Shown here piece by piece: positions 1-8,633 of a stretch of DNA of 64,000 nucleotides. The first letter of the stretch is position 1, and every line of letters begins with the position of its first letter. Under the pieces are notes generated by a model. That model worked only from the letters and a program-made list of their open reading frames with translations, searched no databases and was not told the origin of the DNA. A program made the position numbers and the translations under genes. Source of the DNA: JAWKJY01 sp041393535 (GTDB lineage: Bacteria > Actinomycetota > Thermoleophilia > Gaiellales > Gaiellaceae); the NCBI GenBank assembly GCA_041393535.1, contig JAWKJY010000003.1, positions 558,001 to 622,000 of the forward strand, given 5' to 3'.

Positions 1-1561
1 CGCGCCGCATCCGCCGCACGCCGAGGTGCCCCGTCGCCTCGTCGGCGAGCGCGACCGCGGTCGCGTCGGGCAGGCCGCGCCCGTCGTCCTCGACCGTCAG
101 CCGAACCGAGGCGCCGTCGAGCGCGAGGGTGACGCGCGCCTCGCTCGCCCCGGCGTGCAGGTCGACGTTGCGCAGCGCCTCGTGGGCGATCGCGAGCAGG
201 GCGGAGGCGGTCGGGCCGGGGATCGCCTCTCCCGCGCGCGCGCCCAGGAGCTCGACGCGGCGCGGGACCGAGCGGCTGCTCGTCGGCGTCGCGAGCTGCT
301 CGACGAGCTCCGCGAGGGACGTCCGGGCCGCGGGCCGCTCGCCCGGCGAGACGAGCCGCGACAGCTCCTGGCGGATCGCGTCGAGGCAGCCCTCGACCGC
401 GAGCCCGATCCGCTCGAAGCGGTCGCGCACGGCGGGCTGCTCGTGGACGTGGAAGCCCGCGTCGGCCTCGAAGCTGATCTCGGTCAGGCCGCGGACGACC
501 GAGTCGTGCAGGCGGAACGCGAGCTCCTCGCGCTCGCGCTGGCGCGTCGCCGCCCGGCGCTGGCGCTCGAGGTCGGCGCGGCGCAGCCCCGCGGCCGCGT
601 GCCGGCCGAGCTCGTGCAGGACGGCCGCGTCCGCCTGCGTGAACGGGGTCAGCTCGCGGTTCGCGACGTAGACGAGCCCGGCCACGGCGTCGCCGACGAG
701 CAGCGGGACGCACAGCGCCGAGACGAGCCCCTCCGCGAGCGTCGCCGCCAGCGGCGGGTCGTGCAGCCGCCGGTCCTCGGCGTAGTTGAAGCTGATGATC
801 GGCTGCTGCTCGACGCTCGCGAGGCCGCCGAGCCCCTGCTCGGGCGCGATCCGGAGGTGCCGGAAGGCGGCGGTCCTGACGTTGTGCGACGAGGCCATCG
901 CGAAGCTCCCGTCCGCCCCCGGGAGTGCGACGTAGGCCGCCTCGGTGCCGAGCAGGGCGCGCGCGGCACGCGCCACGGCGGCGAGGACGACGCCCGGGTC
1001 GGGCGCCTCGCCCTCGGCGGCCGCGATCCGCTCACCCGCCCGGGCGACCTCGCGCTGCAGCCGCGCGGCGCCGCGCAGCCCGGCGAGGACGTGGGCGTCG
1101 CGGACGCTGCCGACCTGCCCGCGGGCGCGGCCGAGGTCGAGCCGGGCCTCGCCGACGCGGCCGGGCAGCATGCCGGCGACGAGCCAGCCGCGCCCGCTCG
1201 TGTGCGACCACGGCACGACGAGGGCGGAGACGAGCTCGAGCGCGAACGGTCGCATCGTCGAGCGCAGGGCGAGCTCGCGCAGCGCCTGCGGCCGGGACGC
1301 GCCCTCGAGCGGCGCGAGCCAGAGCGGCTCGTTCGGGAGCGGCAGCGCGCTCGCCTCGGCCCCCGCGGCCGCGAGCACGCGGGCGTGCGGCTCCCCGGGT
1401 CGGGCCCGGTAGGCGGCGACGGCGACGTCCGCGCCGAGCGAGACGCGGATCTGCTCGACGAGCTGCGCGAGGGCCCGCTGCACCTCGTGCGAGCGCCCTC
1501 CGTCGAAGGACTCGAGCGCCCGCCGTTCCCAGCCGAGCGGAAGTGTGCGTGCGCTGCTCAT
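1..1561 (-). CDS. GAF-domain sensor histidine kinase, C-terminus cut by window edge
   Basis: Cytoplasmic two-component sensor kinase; 520 codons are visible and the frame is still open at base 1. No transmembrane segment or signal peptide is seen. A GAF-like region (roughly residues 190-340) precedes a NarL/DesK-type dimerisation motif, EELAFRLHDSV, with the phosphoacceptor His at about residue 352. Near the edge follow the N-box (AIAHEALRNV) and the G1 box (VEDDGRGLPDA) of an HATPase_c domain. The ATG at 1559-1561 is the first start in frame and gives the conserved-looking N-terminus. It is divergent from the hyuA gene at 1773 (211-bp shared upstream region). A response-regulator partner is expected beyond the left edge. 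Signal unknown. Confidence 0.85.
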   Translation of the reverse strand, partial: MSSARTLPLGWERRALESFDGGRSHEVQRALAQLVEQIRVSLGADVAVAAYRARPGEPHARVLAAAGAEASALPLPNEPLWLAPLEGASRPQALRELALRSTMRPFALELVSALVVPWSHTSGRGWLVAGMLPGRVGEARLDLGRARGQVGSVRDAHVLAGLRGAARLQREVARAGERIAAAEGEAPDPGVVLAAVARAARALLGTEAAYVALPGADGSFAMASSHNVRTAAFRHLRIAPEQGLGGLASVEQQPIISFNYAEDRRLHDPPLAATLAEGLVSALCVPLLVGDAVAGLVYVANRELTPFTQADAAVLHELGRHAAAGLRRADLERQRRAATRQREREELAFRLHDSVVRGLTEISFEADAGFHVHEQPAVRDRFERIGLAVEGCLDAIRQELSRLVSPGERPAARTSLAELVEQLATPTSSRSVPRRVELLGARAGEAIPGPTASALLAIAHEALRNVDLHAGASEARVTLALDGASVRLTVEDDGRGLPDATAVALADEATGHLGVRRMRR

Positions 1562-1772
1562 CGGGGTGCTGCGCGCGGCCCGGGCTCGCGGGACGCGTGG
1601 GGCGAATGATAGGCCCGGAACGGGGATCGCCCGTCGCCGTTCGGCTAAGCCGGTCACCCGGTGGCAGACCCGCCATAAGGCGCTTGTCGCCGGGCGCGAA
1701 TGGTGAGAAGCTAGCGCCACGGCGCGGCGCCCGCCGCGTCGCCGCACCGAACCCCGACCAGGAGGTGATCGG

Positions 1773-3848
1773 GTGGCCCTGCGCGTAGGCGTGGACGTGG
1801 GCGGAACCTTCACCGACATCTTCGTCTACGACGAGGAGACCGGCCGCACGGTCTCGGCCAAGGTGCCGACGACCCCGGAGAACCAGGCCATCGGCGTGAT
1901 GGCGAGCGTCGGCGCCGCGAGCGTCGACCTCTCGCAGGTGTCCTTCATGGCGCACGGCACGACGACCGGCACGAACGCCCTGATCGAGCGCAAGGGCGCG
2001 CTGACCGGCCTGCTGACGACCGACGGCTTCCGAGACGTGCTCGAGATCATGCGCACCGATCGCGAGTCGGGCTACGACCTCGGCTGGGAGAAGCCCCGGC
2101 CGCTCGTCCGCCGCCGCTACCGCCGCGAGGCGATCGAGCGGGTCGACCGCGACGGGGCGGTCGAGCAGCCGCTCGACGAGGCCGCCGCGCGGGCGACGAT
2201 CCGCGAGCTCGCGGGCATGGGCGTCGAGTCCGTCGCCGTCTCGCTGATCCACGCGTACGCGAACCCGGCCCACGAGCTCCGCCTGCGCGAGCTCGTCCGG
2301 GAGGAGGCGCCCGACGTCGCCGTGTCCCTCTCGAGCGACATCAACGCCGAGTACCGCGAGTACGAGCGCACCAGCACGGTCGTGATCGACGCGTACCTCA
2401 AGCCGATCATCGTGCGCTACATCCGGCGCCTCGCCGAGGAGCTCCAGGCGGGCGGCCTCGGGCCCGACCTGTTCTTCATGCAGGGCTCGGGCGGCATGAT
2501 CACTGCCGACCGCGCCGCCGAGAAGCCGATCGCGACGCTCCAGTCCGGCCCCGCCGCCGGCGCGATCGCGGCGGCGAAGATCGGCGGCCAGGCGGGCCTC
2601 GGGGACATCGTCACGTTCGACGTGGGCGGCACGAGCACCGACGTCTCGCTGATCCACGGCGGCAAGCCGTTCGTGTCGCGGGAGCGCCAGGTCGAGTGGG
2701 GCCTGCCGGCCCGCGTGCCGATGATCGACGTCGAGTCGGTCGGCGCGGGCGGCGGCTCGATCGCCTGGATCGACGAGGGCGGCGGGCTCAAGGTCGGGCC
2801 GCGCTCCTCGGGGGCCCAGCCCGGGCCGATCTGCTACGGCCGCGGCGGCACCGAGCCGACGCTGTCGGACGCCCTGCTCGTCAAGGGCGTCCTCGGCGCG
2901 GACATCGCGGACGGGACGATCGCGCTCGACCTCGCCGGCGCCCGCGCCGGGATCGAGCGGCTCGCAGAGCGGCTCGACCTCGACGGCGACCGGCTGGTCG
3001 AGGGCATCGTCGAGATCTCGCACCAGAACATGGCGAACGCCGTCCGCTCGGTCTCGATCTGGAAGGGCCTCGACCCGCGCGACCTGACCCTCGTCGCGTT
3101 CGGCGGCGCGGGCGGCATGGTCGCCGGGCCCGTCGCACGGGCGCTCGACATCCCGCGCGTGCTCGTGCCCGTCCATCCGGGCAACACGTGCGCGATGGGC
3201 CTCCTGATGACGGACATGCAGGAGGACGCCTCGGTCGCGTTCATCGCGACGGCGCGCGAGCTCGACCGCGAGGCGCTCAACGCGCGCCTCGGCGAGCTGC
3301 GGGCGAAGGTCGAGGCGACGCTCGCGAGCCAGGGCGTCGACCCGGCCCGGATGACGTTCGGCTACCACGCCGACGTCCGCTACCACGGCCAGATCTACGA
3401 GCTGTCCGTCCCGTTCCCGTCCTACCCGGTGACGCAGGAGGGGCTCGACGCGACCTTCGCGGAGTTCGAGCGGATGTACCTCGACATCTACACGATCAAG
3501 CTCGAGGACCACGTCCCGGAGATGACGAGCATCCGCGTCACCGGCGTCGGCGAGATCGTCAAGTACCGGCTCGGCGAGCGCCAGGGCGGCGGCGCGGCCG
3601 AGCCGACCGGCTCGCGCGACGTGCTGGAGGAGGGCGCCTGGCGGCCCGTGCCCGTCTACGACCGCTACGCGCTCGCCGCGGGCACGCGGATCGAGGGCCC
3701 GGCGATCGTCGAGGAGCCGGGCTCGACGATCTGGGTCGCGACCGGGATGGCGGCGGAGATCGACTCGTTCGGGAACATCGTCATCGCGACGCGGGCGGAC
3801 GGGGCTGGGGCCCCGGCCGGCGCGGCCGCGGCAGCAGGGGAGGTGTGA
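1773..3848 (+). CDS. hyuA: Hydantoinase/5-oxoprolinase A subunit family protein (first copy)
   Basis: ATP-dependent cyclic-amide (hydantoin, oxoproline-type) hydrolase subunit, actin-fold family, cytoplasmic, 691 aa, the usual length. The N-terminus GVDVGGTFTDIFVYD is the classic hydantoinase_A phosphate-binding motif. AHGTTTGTNALIE, SGPAAGAIAAAKIGG and FDVGGTSTDVS (the second nucleotide-binding motif) follow, and the C-terminus EGPAIVEEPGST is also typical. The GTG start is fixed by an ideal Shine-Dalgarno, AGGAGGTGAT at 1760-1769, 7 nt upstream of the start. It is followed 1 nt later by hyuB; the two subunits normally form one enzyme. The family also includes N-methylhydantoinases and acetone/acetophenone carboxylases, so the exact substrate cannot be read from sequence. 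Confidence 0.93.
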   Translation: MALRVGVDVGGTFTDIFVYDEETGRTVSAKVPTTPENQAIGVMASVGAASVDLSQVSFMAHGTTTGTNALIERKGALTGLLTTDGFRDVLEIMRTDRESGYDLGWEKPRPLVRRRYRREAIERVDRDGAVEQPLDEAAARATIRELAGMGVESVAVSLIHAYANPAHELRLRELVREEAPDVAVSLSSDINAEYREYERTSTVVIDAYLKPIIVRYIRRLAEELQAGGLGPDLFFMQGSGGMITADRAAEKPIATLQSGPAAGAIAAAKIGGQAGLGDIVTFDVGGTSTDVSLIHGGKPFVSRERQVEWGLPARVPMIDVESVGAGGGSIAWIDEGGGLKVGPRSSGAQPGPICYGRGGTEPTLSDALLVKGVLGADIADGTIALDLAGARAGIERLAERLDLDGDRLVEGIVEISHQNMANAVRSVSIWKGLDPRDLTLVAFGGAGGMVAGPVARALDIPRVLVPVHPGNTCAMGLLMTDMQEDASVAFIATARELDREALNARLGELRAKVEATLASQGVDPARMTFGYHADVRYHGQIYELSVPFPSYPVTQEGLDATFAEFERMYLDIYTIKLEDHVPEMTSIRVTGVGEIVKYRLGERQGGGAAEPTGSRDVLEEGAWRPVPVYDRYALAAGTRIEGPAIVEEPGSTIWVATGMAAEIDSFGNIVIATRADGAGAPAGAAAAAGEV

Positions 3849-3849
3849 G

Positions 3850-5718
3850 ATGGCGACCGCGGAGACGCCGCGCGCGACGATCGACGCCGTCACGCTCGAG
3901 GTGCTGCGCAACGGCTTCGTGCAGATCTGCGAGGAGGTCACGATCACCCTCCTCAAGACGGCCCACTCGGTCATCTTCAACGAGGGCAAGGACCTCTCGA
4001 GCGCCGTGTTCGACCGGGACGCGCGCCTGATCGCCCAGGACATGCAGGGCTGCCCGGTGCACATCGCCGCGATGCCCGCCTCGGTGAAGGCCGGGATCGC
4101 CCAGTACGGCACGGACGAGATGAGCCCGGGCGACGTGTTCATCGTCAACGACTCGTACACGGGCGGCACGCACCTGCCCGACGTGACGGTCTTCGCCCCG
4201 GTCTTCTTCGAGGGCGAGCTCGTCGGCTTCGTCGGCAACCGCGGCCACCACAACGACGTCGGCGGGATGGCTCCCGGCTCGATGCCCGGCGACGCGACCG
4301 AGATGTACCAGGAGGGCCTGATCCTCCCGGCCGTGCGGATCTACGAGGCGGGCAGGAAGAACCGCGACGTCTGGAACATCATCCTCAAGAACGTCCGCCT
4401 GCCGGCCACGACCGAGGGCGACGTCGCGGCCCAGACCGCGGGCGTCCAGACGGGCGTCCGCCGCTTCCAGTCGCTGTTCGAGCGCTACGGGCGCGACCTG
4501 GTGCTCGACGCGATCGAGGAGATCAACGCGTACTCCGAGCGGCACATGCGCTCCGAGATCGCCCGGATCCCCGACGGCGAGTACCGCTTCGAGGACTACA
4601 TGGACACGGACGGCGCGACCGGCCGCCCGGTGAAGCTCGTGATGACGGCGCGCAAGCAGGGCACCGACATCGAGTTCGACTTCACCGGCTCGGACGCGCA
4701 GGTGCCGGGCTGCGTCAACTGCGTCGAGACGGTGACGGTCTCGTCCGTCCACATCGGGATGCTGATGGTCACCGACCCGAACATCCACCCGAGCGACGGC
4801 GCCTTCGCGCCGATCTCGATCAGGGCGCCGCGCGGGTCGTGCGTCAACCCGAACCCGCCCGCCTCGACCGTCTCCGGGCTGACCGAGACGTGCAACCGGA
4901 TCATCGACATGGTCTTCGGCGCGCTCTCGCCCGGCATCCCCGACCGCGTCGCGGCGGGCGAGCTGGGGACGTGCAACGTCTACACGCTCGGCGGCTCGAA
5001 GGCCCCGGCCGGCGGCTACGCCGGCGGCGAGAACGAGGGCGGCGAGCAGTGGGTCGCCATCCTCAACCCCAAGGGCGGCTGGGGCGGCATGGACGGCAAG
5101 GACGGGTGGACCTGCATCCAGGACCCCCTCTCGAACTGCCGCATCCAGCCGGTCGAGGCGCTCGAGAACAAGTTCCCCGTGAAGGTGCGCCGGCTCGAGC
5201 TGCGCACGGGGACCGAGGGCGCCGGCCGCCACCGTGGCGGCTTCGGCCTGCGCCGGGACATCGAGGTGCTCGGCGACTGCGTCCTCTCGACCTGCATCGA
5301 CCGCAGCCTGATCCCGCCGTTCGGCCTCTTCGGCGGCGCGGACGGCGCGCCGAACCTCGCGTTCCTGAAGCGCAAGGGGTCGGACGTCTTCGAGCCCGTC
5401 TCGACCCGCATGTCGAACATGCCGATCAAGGCGGGCGACGTCGTCCGGATCGAGACGGCGATCGGCGGCGGTTTCGGCGACCCGCTCGAGCGCGACCCGG
5501 AGTTGGTCGCGGACGACGTCTTCGACGGCTACCTCTCGGCCGAGGACGCCGCAGCGATCTACGGCGTCGTCCTCGCCGACGACCTGAAGGTCGACGAGGC
5601 CGCCACGACGGCCCGGCGCGCCGCCCTGGCCGGGGAGCGCGCGGGCCGCGAGCAGCCCGAGCCCGGCTACCCGAGGCGGGAGCCCGCCTACGTCCCCGCC
5701 ACCGGAGGTGCCGCGTGA
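3850..5718 (+). CDS. hyuB: Hydantoinase/5-oxoprolinase B subunit family protein (first copy)
   Basis: Partner of the upstream HyuA in an ATP-dependent cyclic amide hydrolase; 622 aa, normal for hydantoinase_B. Typical segments visible are TLEVLRNGFVQICEEV near the N-terminus, the glycine/histidine-rich GFVGNRGHHNDVGGMAPGS around residues 125-143 (probable metal or substrate site), DFTGSDAQVPGCVN, and ETAIGGGFGDPLERDP near the C-terminus. The ATG lies 1 nt after the hyuA stop and the TGA overlaps the GTG of the next gene, so the three genes are one translationally coupled unit. Substrate unknown; the M20 hydrolase downstream would fit hydrolysis of an N-acyl or N-carbamoyl product. Confidence 0.93.
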   Translation: MATAETPRATIDAVTLEVLRNGFVQICEEVTITLLKTAHSVIFNEGKDLSSAVFDRDARLIAQDMQGCPVHIAAMPASVKAGIAQYGTDEMSPGDVFIVNDSYTGGTHLPDVTVFAPVFFEGELVGFVGNRGHHNDVGGMAPGSMPGDATEMYQEGLILPAVRIYEAGRKNRDVWNIILKNVRLPATTEGDVAAQTAGVQTGVRRFQSLFERYGRDLVLDAIEEINAYSERHMRSEIARIPDGEYRFEDYMDTDGATGRPVKLVMTARKQGTDIEFDFTGSDAQVPGCVNCVETVTVSSVHIGMLMVTDPNIHPSDGAFAPISIRAPRGSCVNPNPPASTVSGLTETCNRIIDMVFGALSPGIPDRVAAGELGTCNVYTLGGSKAPAGGYAGGENEGGEQWVAILNPKGGWGGMDGKDGWTCIQDPLSNCRIQPVEALENKFPVKVRRLELRTGTEGAGRHRGGFGLRRDIEVLGDCVLSTCIDRSLIPPFGLFGGADGAPNLAFLKRKGSDVFEPVSTRMSNMPIKAGDVVRIETAIGGGFGDPLERDPELVADDVFDGYLSAEDAAAIYGVVLADDLKVDEAATTARRAALAGERAGREQPEPGYPRREPAYVPATGGAA

Positions 5719-6929
5719 CCAGTCCCGCCGTCGACCTGCAGGACCTCGCGCAGCTCCGGGGCCAGGACGCCCTCGGGCTGCCGTTCCTGACCGACGTGCT
5801 CGACAGCCTCGTGCGCACGAGGAGCGTCAACCCGGGCATCTACGAGGAGGCCATGGCGGCGAGGGTCGCCGAGTGGCTCGAGCCGACCGGCGCCGAGGTC
5901 TCGTTCGTCGACTTCGAGCCGGGCCGGCGCTCCGTCGGGGCCGTGCTGAAGGGGAGCGGCGACGGGCCCACGCTCGTGCTCAACGGCCACATGGACACCG
6001 TGCCGATCGACGACGAGTCGCTCTGGCGGACGTCGCCGTTCGAGCCCGTCGTCGCCGACGGCTACATGTGGGGCCGGGGCGCCTGCGACATGAAGGCGGG
6101 GTTGACCGTCCAGATCGGGGTCGCGCACCTGCTGGCGCGCCACCGCGACCGGTTGCGCGGCACGCTCGTGCTGCACTTCGCGGCCGGGGAGGAGTGCGGC
6201 GAGCCGGGGACGCTGTCGCTGCTCCAGCACGGCTTCGTCGGCGACTACGGGATCGTCACGGAGCCGACCCAGCTGCGCGTCGCGACCGCCCAGCGCGGCC
6301 TCGCCTTCTACCGCATCCGGATCCGCGGGCGGTCGATCCACGCGAGCCGGGCGCACCTCGGCCTGAACCCGGTCACGCGCCTGCGGCCCGTGCTCGAGGT
6401 GCTCGAGCGCTACGACGCGGACGTCCGCGCGAAGCCGCACCCGCTGCTCCCCGGGGGCTCGTGCACGCCGACGGTCGTCCGGGCGGGCGTCAAGGAGAAC
6501 GCGCTCGCCGACTACTGCGACCTCACGCTCGACCGGCGGCTGCTCCCGGGCGAGACGGTCGAGGGCGAGCTCGAGGAGCTGCGCCGCCGCCTGGCGGCGA
6601 TCCGTGAGCAGGATGCCGAGTTCGAGGCCGAGGTGAGCGTCATCCCGCACCCGTTCGAGCCGGCCGAGATCGACCCGGGCTCGGGCTTCGCCGCGCGCGT
6701 GCTCGACGTGGTCGCGGCCGTGACGGGCGAGCGCGGCGAGGTGTGGGGGACGCCGTACTCGAGCGACGTCCGCAACCTCGTCAACGACGCGGGGATCGAG
6801 GCCGTCACGTTCGGCCCGGGCAACGTCGAGGAGTGCCATTGCCCGAACGAGCGCGTCTCGCTCGACGACCTCGCGAACGCCGCGCTCGCGACGGCGAAGG
6901 TCGCCGTCGACCTCCTGGTCGAGGCGTGA
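5715..6929 (+). CDS. M20-family metallopeptidase/amidohydrolase (ArgE/DapE-like)
   Basis: Zinc-dependent amidohydrolase of the M20 family, 404 aa, cytoplasmic. Metal-ligand and catalytic motifs are in place: LNGHMDTVP (His about 92), GRGACDMKAG (Asp about 125) and AAGEECGEPGT (Glu about 159-160); a lid/dimerisation domain occupies the middle. The GTG at 5715 overlaps the hyuB TGA by 4 nt (GTGA) with a GGAGGTG just upstream, which fixes the start. Its position after hyuAB suggests it cleaves the opened N-carbamoyl or N-acyl amino acid, the role of HyuC-type enzymes, but M20 members also include acetylornithine and succinyl-diaminopimelate deacylases, so the substrate is inferred only from context. 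Confidence 0.88.
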   Translation: MTSPAVDLQDLAQLRGQDALGLPFLTDVLDSLVRTRSVNPGIYEEAMAARVAEWLEPTGAEVSFVDFEPGRRSVGAVLKGSGDGPTLVLNGHMDTVPIDDESLWRTSPFEPVVADGYMWGRGACDMKAGLTVQIGVAHLLARHRDRLRGTLVLHFAAGEECGEPGTLSLLQHGFVGDYGIVTEPTQLRVATAQRGLAFYRIRIRGRSIHASRAHLGLNPVTRLRPVLEVLERYDADVRAKPHPLLPGGSCTPTVVRAGVKENALADYCDLTLDRRLLPGETVEGELEELRRRLAAIREQDAEFEAEVSVIPHPFEPAEIDPGSGFAARVLDVVAAVTGERGEVWGTPYSSDVRNLVNDAGIEAVTFGPGNVEECHCPNERVSLDDLANAALATAKVAVDLLVEA

Positions 6930-7008
6930 GCGGCGCCGCCTCGACGCGGGGTTGGACCGTGCCCGGGCGCGTCGCCGGGAGGCCTGGTAAGGTGGCCGCG
7001 CGTTGAGG

Positions 7009-7056
7009 CGACGAGGCCTCGGGCGTCCCTCGGGACGCCCGGGGCCTCGCGTCGTT
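7009..7056 (+). terminator. Rho-independent terminator after the hyuAB-M20 operon
   Basis: Long GC-rich hairpin with arms of about 20 nt (7009-7028 and 7033-7053), a 2-nt bulge, a short CTCG loop and a TTTT tail at 7054-7057. It lies about 80 bp after the M20 stop and ends that transcript before the transporter promoter. Confidence 0.8.
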
Positions 7057-7089
7057 TTCGGGAGCAGTCCGCGGAGCGGAGCGGTACGC

Positions 7090-7115
7090 GTTCGGTGGGC
7101 GAACAGCGGGTTCGC
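7090..7115. promoter_or_regulatory. Candidate IclR-type operator upstream of the Liv transporter (overlapping inverted repeats)
   Basis: GAAC-AGCGG-GTTC at 7101-7113, extended to GGGCGAAC/GTTCGCCC arms (7098-7104 region to 7116), plus an overlapping GTTCG-N5-CGAAC at 7090-7104 that shares its right half. The same GAAC-N5-GTTC layout occurs upstream of the carboxyltransferase operon and the creatininase operon. Here it sits just upstream of the -35 box, a position suited to activation. The identity of the regulator is inferred from the linked iclR gene. Confidence 0.5.
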
Positions 7116-7121
7116 CCCCAC

Positions 7122-7151
7122 TTGACGCGGTAGGCGCGATGGTGGTAGGAA
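7122..7151 (+). promoter_or_regulatory. Candidate sigma-70-type promoter of the Liv operon
   Basis: TTGACG (7122-7127), 18-nt spacer, TAGGAA (7146-7151), about 60 bp before the binding-protein ATG. The -35 is good and the -10 mediocre. The operator-like repeat abuts it upstream. Confidence 0.45.
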
Positions 7152-7211
7152 CCGCCGGAGCATCGGTCGGACGGGCCGGCAGGTCCGCCAGCACGAGGAG
7201 GAGGAAACGAG

Positions 7212-8600
7212 ATGAGACCACGCTGGTTGCTGTTGGCGGTCCTCGCCGCGGCGATCGCGCTGCTCGCGGCCGCGTGCGGCGGCAGCGACGAGGCGTCGCC
7301 CGCGCCCGCGGAGCCGGCGCCCGCCGAGCCCGCGGCCCCGGCGCCCGCCGAGCCCGCCGAGCCGGCCGAGCCCGCGCCTGCCGAGCCCGCCCCCGCCGAG
7401 CCGGCGCCTGCCGAGCCCGCGGAGCCGGCCCCGGCCGAGCCCGCCCCGGCGCCCGCCGAGTCCGGCGCCGCCCCGACGGGCGACCCGATCGTCATCGGCA
7501 TGCCGATCTCGCTCACGGGCGACCTCGCCCCGTGGGGCCTCTGGCCGCAGCAGATGGCCGAGTTCGCCGTCGAGGACATCAACGCCGCCGGCGGCGTCCT
7601 CGGCCGCCCGATCCAGCTGGTGACCGCGGACGACAAGTCCGACTTCGCCGCGAACGGCGCCGCGGCCGCGATCGAGGTCATCGACAAGGGCGCCTCGATC
7701 ATCGTCACGGACTGCGACTTCGACTGGTCGGCCCCGGCGCAGTCGGAGGCGACCGGCCGCGGCATCCCGGGCATCTCGTTCTGCGCAGGCGCGCCGAACT
7801 TCGGCCCGAACGGCCTGGGCCCGCTGACGTTCTCCGCCGGCATCGCGACGCCGAACGAGGCGATCGTCCCGGCCGAGTGGTCGTTCAACGAGCAGGGCTG
7901 GAAGAGCGCGTTCATCCTGAACGACCCGGTGATCGACTACGACACGACGTACTGCGCGTCGTACAAGCAGGCGTTCCAGGACCTCGGCGGCACCATCGCC
8001 GGCGAGGACACGTTCGAGCAGGCCGACCCGCAGCTGCAGTCGGTGATCACGCGCTTCCAGAGCCTCGACCCGCAGCCGGACTTCATCGTCCTCTGCTCGA
8101 TCCCGCCGGGAGGCGCGACCGCGATCCGCCAGCTCCGCGCGGCCGGCATCGAGACGCCGATCTTCATGGGCGTCGGCATGGGCGGCGACTGGTGGTTCGA
8201 GTCGGTCGGCTCGCCGCTGTCGAACGCGTACCAGAGCACCTACGGCTCGTGGCTCGGCGACGACGAGATCCAGGCCGTGAACGACCTGGCCGCGCGCTAC
8301 CAGGAGAAGTACGACGGCCCGGTGCCCCTGCCGCACGCGCTCATGGGCTACCAGGTGATCCAGGTGGTGGCGGACGCGATCGAGCGCGCCGGCTCGACCG
8401 AGGGCGAGGCGATCGCGGCTGCGCTGCAGGCGACGGACGGCTCGTTCCTCTTCGGGCCGTTCACGTTCAACACCGACTACAACCACAGCTTCACGTTCCC
8501 GGTCACGATCATGAAGATCGATGCCGGCAAGGCCTCGTTCCTGAAGCGGCTCCAGCCGCAGGGCGACGCCGTGGCGCTGTGGCAGAAGGTCACGGGCTAG
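7212..8600 (+). CDS. Branched-chain amino acid/amide-type ABC transporter substrate-binding lipoprotein
   Basis: Extracytoplasmic binding protein of a Liv (HAAT) ABC importer, 462 aa. A lipoprotein signal peptide ends at a lipobox LLAAACGG (Cys 22, the expected lipid anchor). Residues about 29-84 are an unusually long Pro-Ala-Glu spacer, and the periplasmic-binding-protein type 1 fold starts at DPIVIGMPISLTGDLAPWG. The ATG has a strong purine-rich GAGGAGGAGG upstream. It is followed by two ATPase and two permease genes in the order LivJ-G-F-H-M. In this family the ligand can be amino acids, urea, amides or aromatic acids; the surrounding amide-hydrolase genes suggest a related ligand (inference). 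Confidence 0.92.
   Translation: MRPRWLLLAVLAAAIALLAAACGGSDEASPAPAEPAPAEPAAPAPAEPAEPAEPAPAEPAPAEPAPAEPAEPAPAEPAPAPAESGAAPTGDPIVIGMPISLTGDLAPWGLWPQQMAEFAVEDINAAGGVLGRPIQLVTADDKSDFAANGAAAAIEVIDKGASIIVTDCDFDWSAPAQSEATGRGIPGISFCAGAPNFGPNGLGPLTFSAGIATPNEAIVPAEWSFNEQGWKSAFILNDPVIDYDTTYCASYKQAFQDLGGTIAGEDTFEQADPQLQSVITRFQSLDPQPDFIVLCSIPPGGATAIRQLRAAGIETPIFMGVGMGGDWWFESVGSPLSNAYQSTYGSWLGDDEIQAVNDLAARYQEKYDGPVPLPHALMGYQVIQVVADAIERAGSTEGEAIAAALQATDGSFLFGPFTFNTDYNHSFTFPVTIMKIDAGKASFLKRLQPQGDAVALWQKVTG
7296..7463 (+). repeat. In-frame Pro-Ala-Glu coding repeat in the lipoprotein spacer
   Basis: About 56 codons made of short units such as PAEPA and PAPAEPAEP, encoded by repeated GCC/GAG/CCC-type triplets. 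It links the lipid anchor to the ligand-binding domain; repeat number could vary by slippage, and it is a likely site of assembly error. Confidence 0.8.
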
Positions 8601-8633
8601 CAGTCGGCCGGTAGGTCGAGGGCCAGCGAGACC

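Noticed and set aside
26..1609. 527-codon plus-strand open frame at the left edge
   Set aside because: Opposite strand encodes an intact GAF histidine kinase with all motifs; the plus frame has no recognisable domain.
1032..4253. 1073-codon minus-strand open frame opposite hyuAB
   Set aside because: Arg/Asp-rich shadow of two clear hydantoinase genes; GC-rich DNA leaves antisense frames open. The same holds for the frames 5688-9299, 24311-28525 and 41249-47245.
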